64,000 bases of DNA from Sphingobacterium corticibacter (GTDB lineage: Bacteria > Bacteroidota > Bacteroidia > Sphingobacteriales > Sphingobacteriaceae), in NCBI RefSeq assembly GCF_003076635.1, contig NZ_QDKG01000002.1:124001-188000 (forward strand), in the 5' to 3' direction. Position numbers and translations under genes: made by a program. A model generated the notes under the pieces. That model saw only the letters and a program-made list of their open reading frames with translations. It was not told the DNA's origin and did not search any database. Below are positions 9,450 through 17,866 of this stretch, in pieces; positions within the stretch are counted from its first letter, which is position 1, and the number at the start of each line of letters is the position of its first letter.

Positions 9450-11183
9450 CTAGAAGCGCTTTAAAATATTTTTCATTTTTGCCGCAGCTTTCATCTTCAC
9501 TTTATCCATCAATGTCTCTCGGTTTAGGCTTTTGAAGTACTCTTTCAGGATCCGTACATCGGTTTCTTTTTCTGTAAAAACCTCGAGAACGATTGGTCCT
9601 TCCTGAGAAAGATCGGTCAACTTCTCAATTCCTTCTAAACACGATTCTTGATCGTTGGCCGCCAAGTAGGTGAAACCAACAGACTCCAGCCAACCCTTTG
9701 CAGAAGTAACATGGCCTGCAGAAACGTGCTTAGGAAGGATGCTCGCTAAACGCTCGTGCAGCGGCATGTGCATCACCGCGCCTCCCTCGTTATTGAGTAA
9801 TAGGATTCGGAAGTTTTTGGATAAATGCCTGTTCCAAACCGCATTCATATCGTAGAAGAACGTCAAATCGCCAATCATCAGGAACGTAGCATTCGATGTA
9901 CCCGCAGCAAATCCTACCGCGGTAGACATGCATCCATCGATACCGTTCACGCCGCGATTACAATACACTTTTACTGATGGATCAATTTTGTAGGTCGACG
10001 CCATCCGAATGGGTGAACTGTTTGCGATGTGCAAATCCACGTTTTGCGGCAGCTTATGAATGAATTCACCGATAGCATACAATTCGCTGTAAGGCACATT
10101 GGGCTCTGGCAAAAGTTTAGAAATCTCGTTCCATTGATCGAAATAGTTGCTTTGGCTGTTTCCACTAAATGCGCTCAACTTATCAAAGAAAAGTTGCTCT
10201 GGCATTTCGAAAATATGCGTTAATCGACGGAATGGATCCACAATTTCTCCATTTGCACCAATCATCCAATGTTCTACCGATTTGCCCAAAGGTCTTAGCA
10301 ATTGTTTAATCTCGCCGTTGAAAACGTAATTGCCGTAAAGTGTGATAACAATGTCCGGCGAAAATTCGCATTTTTCACTGCGTTTTAGAGCACGCAGTAA
10401 TAAGAAAGTATCGTCCAGCGTGTTAGGTCCGTTGTAATTAGATAGGTTATCAGTAAGAACAACCGGATTAAAGGCTTCGACAAATTTTTCAAATGCAGCC
10501 GCAACTTCTGTCGGGATAAAATGCGTTTGTCCCCAAACAACCATTACCTTTTTATTACGCAACTTCTCTGCAAGATTCTGCCAAGAAGCATCCGTTTCGT
10601 ACGAAAACAAACGATTGATTTTACGAACCGTAGGCAAATCGGTTTTAGAAAATGTATCTAGGTGGTGATTTTCAATCGGAATATTTAATTGAACTGGACC
10701 TTGCCCGTTATGTTTAAGTGCCAACAAACCTTCGTTGATGATGCGGTTACAAAACCATTCATCAAAAGAATTTTTGATTTGCTTTAGTTGCCCATTGAAT
10801 TTCACGAAATGTTGGAACGTATCGCCTTGACGGAACATCTGATCCTCCATCTGCCCCAAAAACTCTGGTAAACGATCTGCCGTCAACAACAACAATGGCA
10901 ATTTTTGGTAAAATGCCTCAATTACTGCCGATCCATAGTTAATCACAGACGTACCCGACGTACAACAAACGGCTACCGGCTCGTTCGATTGTTGAATAAG
11001 TCCAACAGCAAAGAATGCAGCACTACGTTCGTCAACGACCGAGAAAAGTTCAAAAAAAGGATCACTCTCCATCGAATGAATGATCGAGAAATGTCTACTC
11101 CCTGGGGAAATCACTATTTTCCTGATGCCAAACTGCTTAAGTAAAGATAGGAGATTTGTAATCAATGGATTATCAGAATACAT
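9450..11183 (-). CDS. MenD-like thiamine-diphosphate enzyme in a polysaccharide operon
   Basis: A 577-residue ThDP enzyme that aligns along its length with MenD (SEPHCHC synthase). Visible features are ISPGSR at 25-30, the ThDP-activating glutamate E52 in VVDERSAAFF, TSGTSVINY, TADRLPEF, NSSPIRMA, CNRGVNGIDG and the GD...NNEGG ThDP/Mg motif near the C-terminus. The arginines that bind the substrates in E. coli MenD (SPGSR, ADR, PIR, NRG) appear to be kept. The start is the ATG at 11183; the codon at 11210 is TTG. No other menaquinone gene is nearby. It is probably a paralogue that decarboxylates 2-oxoglutarate and adds the product to a sugar-pathway acceptor. Confidence 0.78.
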   Translation of the reverse strand: MYSDNPLITNLLSLLKQFGIRKIVISPGSRHFSIIHSMESDPFFELFSVVDERSAAFFAVGLIQQSNEPVAVCCTSGTSVINYGSAVIEAFYQKLPLLLLTADRLPEFLGQMEDQMFRQGDTFQHFVKFNGQLKQIKNSFDEWFCNRIINEGLLALKHNGQGPVQLNIPIENHHLDTFSKTDLPTVRKINRLFSYETDASWQNLAEKLRNKKVMVVWGQTHFIPTEVAAAFEKFVEAFNPVVLTDNLSNYNGPNTLDDTFLLLRALKRSEKCEFSPDIVITLYGNYVFNGEIKQLLRPLGKSVEHWMIGANGEIVDPFRRLTHIFEMPEQLFFDKLSAFSGNSQSNYFDQWNEISKLLPEPNVPYSELYAIGEFIHKLPQNVDLHIANSSPIRMASTYKIDPSVKVYCNRGVNGIDGCMSTAVGFAAGTSNATFLMIGDLTFFYDMNAVWNRHLSKNFRILLLNNEGGAVMHMPLHERLASILPKHVSAGHVTSAKGWLESVGFTYLAANDQESCLEGIEKLTDLSQEGPIVLEVFTEKETDVRILKEYFKSLNRETLMDKVKMKAAAKMKNILKRF

Positions 11184-11233
11184 AAATGTTCTTTTTATAC
11201 TTTTCTTCAATATTCATTTCAAGAGTTTACTTA

Positions 11234-13603
11234 TTACTTTGTTTTCCAAAATTGCCACCAAGGGCGAACAACTCTATCCTCGCCATAATTGCCATAACCA
11301 AAGCCATAGCCGTACCCATAATTACCATAATACCCTCCTCTAGGCTTTACATCATTTATTACAAAATGAATAGGCTTGATCTTATTTTTAGCGACAAGAT
11401 CATTAGGAATGTATAATTGTTCTTTGTATGTGTAACCCTGCCGCACCAAGTAAAGACACGTATCAACATATCGAGATAAGAGTTGAGCATCAGTCACCAT
11501 ACCGATTGGAGGAGCATCTATTAGAATGTAATCATAACGCTCGGACAAATCATGCATTAAAGATGTCGCTCTAGCACTGACTAATAATTCGGCAGGGTTA
11601 GGCGGAATAGCTCCGGCCTGAATTAGATCCACATTCTCATGTTTCCCCGAAGGCATTATAATTTCCTCAACTCGCATATCTTGCCTGATTACGTATTGTG
11701 AAAATCCTTTACCTACTGCCAACCCCAATTTAGAAGTAATGGATGGTTTACGAAGATCAAGCTCCATGATTAACACTTTTTTGTCAAGTAAAGCAAGTGA
11801 AACAGCCAAATTTAGAGCCACATAAGACTTACCTTCGCCAGACATAGATGATGTAAAAAGAACTCGATTCCCACCATTTAATATAAATTCTAAATTAGTA
11901 CGCATGGCCCGAAACTGTTCAGCTATAGCAGAACGCGACGATTTAGTAATAACTACCTGCTCTTTATCGTCTGAATGTGAAATTGTCCCTAAAATCGGTA
12001 AACGACTTGTACGCTTAATATCTTCTATACTAACGACGCGAATATTAAGTAAGTCTTTAATGTATAGTACAACCACAGGGATCAATAGTCCAAAAAAAAG
12101 AGCGAGTGCATATACAATTTTTCCTTTAGGCGATATAGGGTATTCATCGGCGCGAGGTGAATCAATCACTTTGGAGTTTGAAACATTTGCAGTACGACCG
12201 ATTGCTGTTTCCTCCCATTTTTCTTGTAAAAAGATATACTGTGCCTGCTTAATTTGTTGCAAACGTGCTAGATCAATAAATCCACGCTCAATAGTTGGAA
12301 CCTCTTGAATACGTGAAGATAATTGAACTGACATCTGAGACTGCTTTTTTTTAGCCAATTCTAAGTTCTTTTTCGTAGAACTCAAACTGCTAATCATATC
12401 CTCACGCAATCCGGCAATCTGTTTATCTGCATTTAGTACTAATGGATTCGTTTCGGTATTCGCCAGTAACAGACGTTCCCTTTCTAAAACCAGCGAATTG
12501 TACTTGGTAATTAAGCCATTGAAAGCCAAATCCTGTTCCATTACCGATGAAGGCAATACTCGGGGATTTGCTGGGTTTTTTAGGTAAGCCAAGACAGCAT
12601 CAAGTGACGATAATTGCACATCAATTTCAGCTAAACTTTTTGTATACTCAGATGAATTCTGCAAAAGTAATCTACTTTGCTCAGTCATATCAGCCAATTG
12701 TGTCCTTTGCTTGTAGCCAGATATTTTATCTTCAACACCCGCCAACTCTATTGTGATAGCTTCTAGCCTCGTTTTTATAAAAGACAACGTAGAATCGGCG
12801 ATTACATTTTTATCATTGAGATTTCTATCCGTATACTTTTGCACCAATTTATTTAGTTGACGCACACCTCTGTCCGGGATGGAAGTATTTAATGATAGAT
12901 CGATAGTTGACACATTTTTATTGGTTACAGAAACTTCTAAAGCCTGCATAAAACTAGAAACGGCCTTATGCACAGGTTTTACGTAAAACCCATAACGTTC
13001 AGTTGGATCTATAGCGTTGATTCGTTCTACTCTTAACGTTCCGACTTCAGGATACATGAAAGGTTCGGACAGCCTAACATTGAAACTCGTATCAGAATCT
13101 TGGAAAATTAAATTTTCGTCCTCTCCAAAACTTATTTCGAAACCAATCCCTGATCTTATTGCCATCGGATTTGATAATACTTGTACTCGAAAGGGGGCAA
13201 CATCGATAGGTTCATCCCTTAAAGCGCCTTTTGTAAAATACCCAATGTACGACGTATCCGCCAATACCATTTCCTGCATCAAGTCCGTCGTGAGGAGCAC
13301 TTCTACTTCATTATCCACCGAACTTTTCGCTCCCATAAGTCCGGAAAAATCATCTAATGCTGACCCCGCTAAGCCTCCTGAACCTTTCCTTTCATCAGAT
13401 ACAAGAAGTTTAGCACGTATGGTATATGTCGGTACGGTGAAACGTAAATAGAAAAAAGCTAATACAATTCCCACAATCGCACATACAGCAAACCAATACC
13501 AATTCGAAAGTATCTTGCTGAAAAATCTGACGAAATCATTATTATCGGAGGAATTTATTTCATCAACAAATTCTTCATCCCAATCCATTTGCTTGTTAGC
13601 CAT
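11234..13603 (-). CDS. wzc: Wzc-type polysaccharide co-polymerase/tyrosine kinase
   Basis: A 789-residue inner-membrane protein. A Wzz domain follows the first membrane segment (WYWFAVCAIVGIVLAFFYL), then come coiled-coil repeats, a second membrane segment (ALALFFGLLIPVVVLYI) and a BY-kinase domain. The kinase has Walker A SSMSGEGKSYVALN, Walker A' LIMELDLRKPS and Walker B YILIDAPPIG. The extreme C-terminus is a tyrosine- and glycine-rich tail with about nine tyrosines, the usual autophosphorylation cluster. The ATG at 13603 is preferred; 13672 is a TTG. It controls polymer length and export with the Wza and PHP phosphatase upstream. Confidence 0.92.
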   Translation of the reverse strand: MANKQMDWDEEFVDEINSSDNNDFVRFFSKILSNWYWFAVCAIVGIVLAFFYLRFTVPTYTIRAKLLVSDERKGSGGLAGSALDDFSGLMGAKSSVDNEVEVLLTTDLMQEMVLADTSYIGYFTKGALRDEPIDVAPFRVQVLSNPMAIRSGIGFEISFGEDENLIFQDSDTSFNVRLSEPFMYPEVGTLRVERINAIDPTERYGFYVKPVHKAVSSFMQALEVSVTNKNVSTIDLSLNTSIPDRGVRQLNKLVQKYTDRNLNDKNVIADSTLSFIKTRLEAITIELAGVEDKISGYKQRTQLADMTEQSRLLLQNSSEYTKSLAEIDVQLSSLDAVLAYLKNPANPRVLPSSVMEQDLAFNGLITKYNSLVLERERLLLANTETNPLVLNADKQIAGLREDMISSLSSTKKNLELAKKKQSQMSVQLSSRIQEVPTIERGFIDLARLQQIKQAQYIFLQEKWEETAIGRTANVSNSKVIDSPRADEYPISPKGKIVYALALFFGLLIPVVVLYIKDLLNIRVVSIEDIKRTSRLPILGTISHSDDKEQVVITKSSRSAIAEQFRAMRTNLEFILNGGNRVLFTSSMSGEGKSYVALNLAVSLALLDKKVLIMELDLRKPSITSKLGLAVGKGFSQYVIRQDMRVEEIIMPSGKHENVDLIQAGAIPPNPAELLVSARATSLMHDLSERYDYILIDAPPIGMVTDAQLLSRYVDTCLYLVRQGYTYKEQLYIPNDLVAKNKIKPIHFVINDVKPRGGYYGNYGYGYGFGYGNYGEDRVVRPWWQFWKTK

Positions 13604-13662
13604 AAGTCTTTTAATTAATGATAGTTTTGTTGAATCGAAAGTTACAGTAGGGAAACACGTAG

Positions 13663-14481
13663 TTATCTCCAACGCGTAATCAATACGATCAGTAAAGAAA
13701 GTGCAGAACCAATTATCGCGTAAGTTTGTGTTCTAGCCGCATTGTTGGTAGCTGCTTTAGCTTTGCCCGGCTCTACATAGATAACATCATTCTGCCGTAG
13801 ATAATAGTAAGGGGACTGAAAAATATCGCTATCCGCAAGATTTAACCTTACCATTGCTTTTTGTCCATTTTCTTCACGGATGAGAAGCACATTCTCCCGC
13901 TTACCATAGATAGTTAAGTCACCAGCCAAACCTAGAGCATCTAATATAGTCACCTTCTCATTGGGCACGGTGTAGGTTGCTGGACGAGTCACCTCCCCAA
14001 GTATTGTAATTTTATAATTGGCAAATCGAACCTGGACCGTGGGATCGCGATAGAATTCTTGAGCCTTTTGGGTTATTAACTCGCGCGCTTTATAAGTTGT
14101 TAATCCAGCTACTTTAACTTTACCCAATAAAGTCATATGCACATAACCGTCTTTATCTACTAGGAAACCGGAAATCACCTGATTTCCAACATTTGATGCA
14201 CTACTAGCACCAACCGCTTGTATAGCCTCTGTTTGGTTGGCGATGTTACTTGTTGTTGGATCTAATGTTTGTACAGTAATGCTTAATAAATCGTCCGACT
14301 GTATTATCGGTTCACTAAAGTCCGCGGCAGACTTTATTACTTTAAGGGTGTCTGATGGAAGATCCTTGAAATACACGACATTTTTCACTGAACAACTACC
14401 CAATAGGATCGTAAATAATAGACCACTGAGTAGACCCCAAACGGGTAGTCGTGGTAAAGTCTTTTTTAAATTGTTAGTCAT
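13663..14481 (-). CDS. wza: Wza-type polysaccharide export lipoprotein
   Basis: A 272-residue outer-membrane lipoprotein. The ATG at 14481 gives a clean lipoprotein signal peptide ending LLGSC; the longer reading frame to 14598 would bury it behind 39 residues overlapping the phosphatase gene. After the lipidated Cys come a Poly_export domain (VVYFKDLPSD ... IIQSDDLLSITVQ), an SLBB domain (ITILGEVTRPATYTVP) and a C-terminal hydrophobic helix (YAIIGSALSLLIVLITRW) that could span the membrane as in Wza. It partners the Wzc kinase immediately downstream. Confidence 0.9.
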   Translation of the reverse strand: MTNNLKKTLPRLPVWGLLSGLLFTILLGSCSVKNVVYFKDLPSDTLKVIKSAADFSEPIIQSDDLLSITVQTLDPTTSNIANQTEAIQAVGASSASNVGNQVISGFLVDKDGYVHMTLLGKVKVAGLTTYKARELITQKAQEFYRDPTVQVRFANYKITILGEVTRPATYTVPNEKVTILDALGLAGDLTIYGKRENVLLIREENGQKAMVRLNLADSDIFQSPYYYLRQNDVIYVEPGKAKAATNNAARTQTYAIIGSALSLLIVLITRWR

Positions 14482-14513
14482 TGTGATTGTAGTTGTAGTT
14501 TTAATATGTCGTG

Positions 14514-15257
14514 TTAGGCATGTGTCATGTCGAATAATGCCTGATTTTGCAAATTGCACTGTTTGAAAGAGGGCCACAGATCTTCTTTTCCGATCCAATG
14601 TTCCAATGCTTTGATATGCCGCATATGATGCACATCGCTACCGACCAGATCCACCAAACCTTTTTCGGTTAATTGCTTCGCTGCCTTTCTTTCGTTAGGC
14701 CCATAATAGCCGTAAAGTGATAGCAGATTGAGCTGTAACAAGCATCCTAATTCGCGTAAGCGTTTTACGGCTTTTAGATTGCCATGGTAGAAAACATAAC
14801 GCTCTGGATGCGCCAAAATCGGCCTGTAACCATTCATCTGTAAGTCGAAAATGACTTTCTCAATCAACGAGCTTTCCTGAATGTATGACATCTCGATGAG
14901 GACATGATTGTCGGGCAAGGTGGCCAACGGATCTCCTTTTTGTATTAGACCATCAAAATACGTGTCGACCATATATTCTGCGGCATAACCTCCAAGGGTA
15001 TCTGCATATCTGCTATTCAAAATGCTTTCGTATGCCGAAGCGATACGTGCTGGTGTGTTGGGATACATGCCTTGAAAAATATGGGGAGTGAAAAAGAATT
15101 TTCTAATCCCCAATCCATTCAAGCGTTCTATCAATTGTAAACTATCTTCCAAAGTTGCAGCGCCATCGTCTAAGTTGGGCAAGATGTGCGAATGCATATC
15201 AATCTGCATCCATTCTAAATTCTGAAACTTTCTTTTTGCTCGGAAGATGTTTAGCAT
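14514..15257 (-). CDS. PHP-type tyrosine-protein phosphatase (CpsB/YwqE-like)
   Basis: A 247-residue PHP-domain protein with MQIDMHSHILPNLDDGA near residue 17 (HxH metal site), FTPHIFQGMYPN, LIEMSY, ILAHPERY and VGSDVHHMRH, the ordered metal ligands of CpsB/YwqE phosphatases. It would remove phosphate from the tyrosine tail of the Wzc kinase two genes downstream, replacing the Wzb phosphatase of Proteobacteria. A strong RNA hairpin precedes the gene (15280-15331). Confidence 0.88.
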   Translation of the reverse strand: MLNIFRAKRKFQNLEWMQIDMHSHILPNLDDGAATLEDSLQLIERLNGLGIRKFFFTPHIFQGMYPNTPARIASAYESILNSRYADTLGGYAAEYMVDTYFDGLIQKGDPLATLPDNHVLIEMSYIQESSLIEKVIFDLQMNGYRPILAHPERYVFYHGNLKAVKRLRELGCLLQLNLLSLYGYYGPNERKAAKQLTEKGLVDLVGSDVHHMRHIKALEHWIGKEDLWPSFKQCNLQNQALFDMTHA

Positions 15258-15279
15258 ATGTTCTCCTGATAAGCAAGGT

Positions 15280-15331
15280 AATTGTAGAAATACCCGGCCG
15301 GAGCGACCGTCCGGGATATTTCCCTACAATT
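15280..15331 (-). promoter_or_regulatory. Strong leader hairpin before the PHP phosphatase gene
   Basis: The arms AATTGTAG (15280-15287) and CTACAATT (15324-15331) pair perfectly, and inner AATA/TATT and CCGG/CCGG pairs extend the stem around a short GC-rich loop. It lies after the lipoprotein gene and about 23 nt before the phosphatase ATG. The transcript has no U tract after the stem, so a plain intrinsic terminator is unlikely; mRNA processing, stability or translational control are the alternatives. Confidence 0.55.
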
Positions 15332-15443
15332 ACAAGCTAACACTTGTTTCTTTTGTAAACCATACTGGTTTTATCCTCCAAACTATCATTAGAAGAGTTT
15401 CTAGAAACCAGATGGAATACCATTTTTTCACGTTTAATTTATA

Positions 15444-17069
15444 TTATAATTTTCCACACTCTTCGGTCAGGATGGCCAAGTTGGTCGCACCCGCTTTTTC
15501 GCCGATAATATCGCCTGGTTGTATACCAACAGTAGCCGTGTTGTCTACACTGATTGTTTTGCCGCCAACCACTTTCACTCGGTTGTTCCAGATTGCTCTA
15601 AAATCGTATCGAGTACCATCTGTGCGCAACAAGGTTGTTCTCAAAAATCCATTAGTAACGGTGCCTAAGAATTGGAAATCTTTAGTTCCTGTAACCCGGT
15701 GATACAACTGGAAGGTTGGCAACAAGGTGATTGGATCTACTTTCTCTGGACAGCGTACATACAATTGTAAAGTCGCAGTCGGGTTAGTAGGATCACCCGG
15801 ATTAGGCAACGCGATCTGCGTAGTCTGACCACATGCCCCAAGTACTGTCTCCGCGATAACTGTTCCAGCAGCATTTTTCACGACAATCGTAACGCCTGAA
15901 GTAGGCAAGTCTGCAACGCTGATATCTTTCATGCTGCTAGAAATAGAATACTGTCCAGAAGCGATGACATTTCCTCCCCATACCGCTTCTACGGTAACTG
16001 GGTAAGTAGAACCATTGGCCATCCAATCACCAGTAAAACTGATGACAGGCTGAACGTTACAGGCTGCACCAAACTCTCCAGCTAGGAAGAAGGTTAAGTG
16101 AGTGATCGGGAAGGTGACGCGGTAACCTGCACCAGTATCGCCTGTTACAACCGCATTTTGCTCGAATCTCCAGATTCTATCGCTACTACTATTGGTGAAC
16201 ACTTGGAAGCTTTCTGCTGTACTGATCGCACGATTTGTTAGCGGACTAACGTAATCACTCGATACTGGTAATCCAAGAGATAGTGGTTGGCTAAATTGTC
16301 TTACCGCAATGCCATTGATCACCATATTGATACGTGTTACAGCTGCTGGGCTAAATGTACCCGCTGAACTAGCACCGCCTTCTAAAACAACATTGCTACT
16401 TCTAAGACTACCGCCCGGTAGAATAGATTGTGCATCGCGGTTACGTCCATCGATACTACCAACAACCACTTCAAGATTTGTACCTACGATCAGGTTACCA
16501 TTTGCATCGCGAAATTGTGTTCCTGCTGGAATATCTAATGAAACTTGGCCGCCGCCTTCTGCTGCAGGCAAAGAAATTGTGATAGGCTCTAATGTAGCGC
16601 CGTTAGCACCTAAGGCAATATTACGACGCACCTCGCTGACCCCATCAGGAAGCTGTGATGGTTTTCTTAAAATAATCGTTTCGATACCAGCAGAGGCATC
16701 AGTAATGGATACAGGAACAATTTGTGTCGTATATCCACTGGCGCTGATGGCTACCATGAAACGTACTGGTGCTGCTGCGGAAGCAACTCGTTTTGGATCC
16801 AAACCAAATGTTACCAAGTTTTCCGTAGGCTTGAAATCACGGAAACCATTCATGTTGTAGATGTCTTGGGTATCACCAGATTCTAGTGCAACCGAAACTC
16901 CGTTAATCGTACTTCCATTTTCGTCAACAATACGTAAGGTTGCTGAATGCCTAATAACCTCCGTACTGATAAGAAGATCAAAATCTTTTAGTGGGTTCTC
17001 ACAAGAACCAGCAACACTTATCAAAATAAGTGCGCATATATATGTAGCTAATTTTTTCATTTTTGTCAT
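15444..17069 (-). CDS. Large lipoprotein of unknown function in EPS operon
   Basis: A 541-residue protein with a lipoprotein signal peptide ending ISVAGSC; a second ATG at 17060 (MKKLATY) is an equally good start. The region after the Cys (ATLRIVDENGSTINGVSVALESG) resembles a carboxypeptidase-regulatory or Ig-like fold. The rest is rich in Thr, Val, Gly and Asn, as in beta-sandwich surface proteins. No catalytic motif was recognised. Its place between an outer-membrane barrel gene and the Wza/Wzc genes suggests a surface or periplasmic partner of export or polymer attachment, which is inference. Confidence 0.7.
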   Translation of the reverse strand: MTKMKKLATYICALILISVAGSCENPLKDFDLLISTEVIRHSATLRIVDENGSTINGVSVALESGDTQDIYNMNGFRDFKPTENLVTFGLDPKRVASAAAPVRFMVAISASGYTTQIVPVSITDASAGIETIILRKPSQLPDGVSEVRRNIALGANGATLEPITISLPAAEGGGQVSLDIPAGTQFRDANGNLIVGTNLEVVVGSIDGRNRDAQSILPGGSLRSSNVVLEGGASSAGTFSPAAVTRINMVINGIAVRQFSQPLSLGLPVSSDYVSPLTNRAISTAESFQVFTNSSSDRIWRFEQNAVVTGDTGAGYRVTFPITHLTFFLAGEFGAACNVQPVISFTGDWMANGSTYPVTVEAVWGGNVIASGQYSISSSMKDISVADLPTSGVTIVVKNAAGTVIAETVLGACGQTTQIALPNPGDPTNPTATLQLYVRCPEKVDPITLLPTFQLYHRVTGTKDFQFLGTVTNGFLRTTLLRTDGTRYDFRAIWNNRVKVVGGKTISVDNTATVGIQPGDIIGEKAGATNLAILTEECGKL

Positions 17070-17090
17070 GTGCTTATGGATGATCCCCCC

Positions 17091-17831
17091 TTACCAAAAA
17101 CGGTAACTAAATCCAATTTCTACACGTGGCAAATAGCGGTAGTTGCGAATGTTGTTTTCGATTCGCGACGCATTGGCCACATTTTCTTCCAGTAAACCGC
17201 TGGCTTCCATACTAACTGACGGCTTTGATAAGTAATAAGCTCCCAAGTCAATATTCATGGAGAATCTGCTATCAATTACGATATTGCTCCAACCTATACC
17301 TGCGTAAGGACTGACTGTCTCTTTCCAGTTGACATGTGTGGTAATCGTACCTACGTACTCTGGATCGACCGCTATCTCCCCATAACGGTATGGATCAGCA
17401 AGGCGCGTCTCCAATCTGCCATCTAATTTGAAGAAATACGCTCCACCTAATTGCACATTAAATGAGCGAAAAAAGCCCGTTCTAGACGCAAAAGGAGTCC
17501 AGCCAAATAGTAAAGACACATTATGTGCTTTCGCAAATACATTTGTTCTGGTATCGCGGCCACTGTAGTTGCCTGCAATTTTAGTATTAAATGGCATAAA
17601 ACTACCTGCCAGACGCGCTCCGAAGTGTGTTCCAAGCGGTTGATAATAGTGTAAGCCGACGCCGGTAGTCCCAACGTGAACACCTAATCCTACAGGGTAT
17701 GGATAACCATACTCATAGGCCGATGCAGGGATACTATCTCGATCGCCACCTTTAGCAAGCACGCTAGTGCTCGCGAATAGGCTGCAGAGACCGAACAGCA
17801 TCATCACGACAAATGTGAATTTAAATTTCAT
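17091..17831 (-). CDS. Outer-membrane beta-barrel protein
   Basis: A 246-residue protein. The ATG at 17831 starts a signal peptide (MKFKFTFVVMMLFGLCSLFA, cleaved near VLAKG). Alternating hydrophobic residues and aromatic girdles follow (VGLHYYQPLGTHFGARLAG, VSLLFGWTPFASRTGFF, VEIGFSYRFW), and the C-terminus is the aromatic residue expected of a BAM-inserted barrel. Length suits an 8- to 10-stranded barrel. No substrate can be inferred. It lies just after the priming transferase gene, with the lipoprotein gene 21 nt downstream, so these two may form an outer-membrane pair used by the exopolysaccharide system. Confidence 0.72.
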   Translation of the reverse strand: MKFKFTFVVMMLFGLCSLFASTSVLAKGGDRDSIPASAYEYGYPYPVGLGVHVGTTGVGLHYYQPLGTHFGARLAGSFMPFNTKIAGNYSGRDTRTNVFAKAHNVSLLFGWTPFASRTGFFRSFNVQLGGAYFFKLDGRLETRLADPYRYGEIAVDPEYVGTITTHVNWKETVSPYAGIGWSNIVIDSRFSMNIDLGAYYLSKPSVSMEASGLLEENVANASRIENNIRNYRYLPRVEIGFSYRFW

Positions 17832-17866
17832 AAAGGTTGATTTGATATTATAAATAGATGTAAATG

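Noticed and set aside
9450-11183. Part of a menaquinone operon
   Set aside because: None of menF, menH, menC, menE or menB is adjacent; all neighbours are polysaccharide genes.
16309-16860. Open frame of 183 codons on the plus strand
   Set aside because: It lies antisense to the lipoprotein gene 15444-17069, has no start signal or recognisable domain, and is a shadow of the biased codons of that gene.
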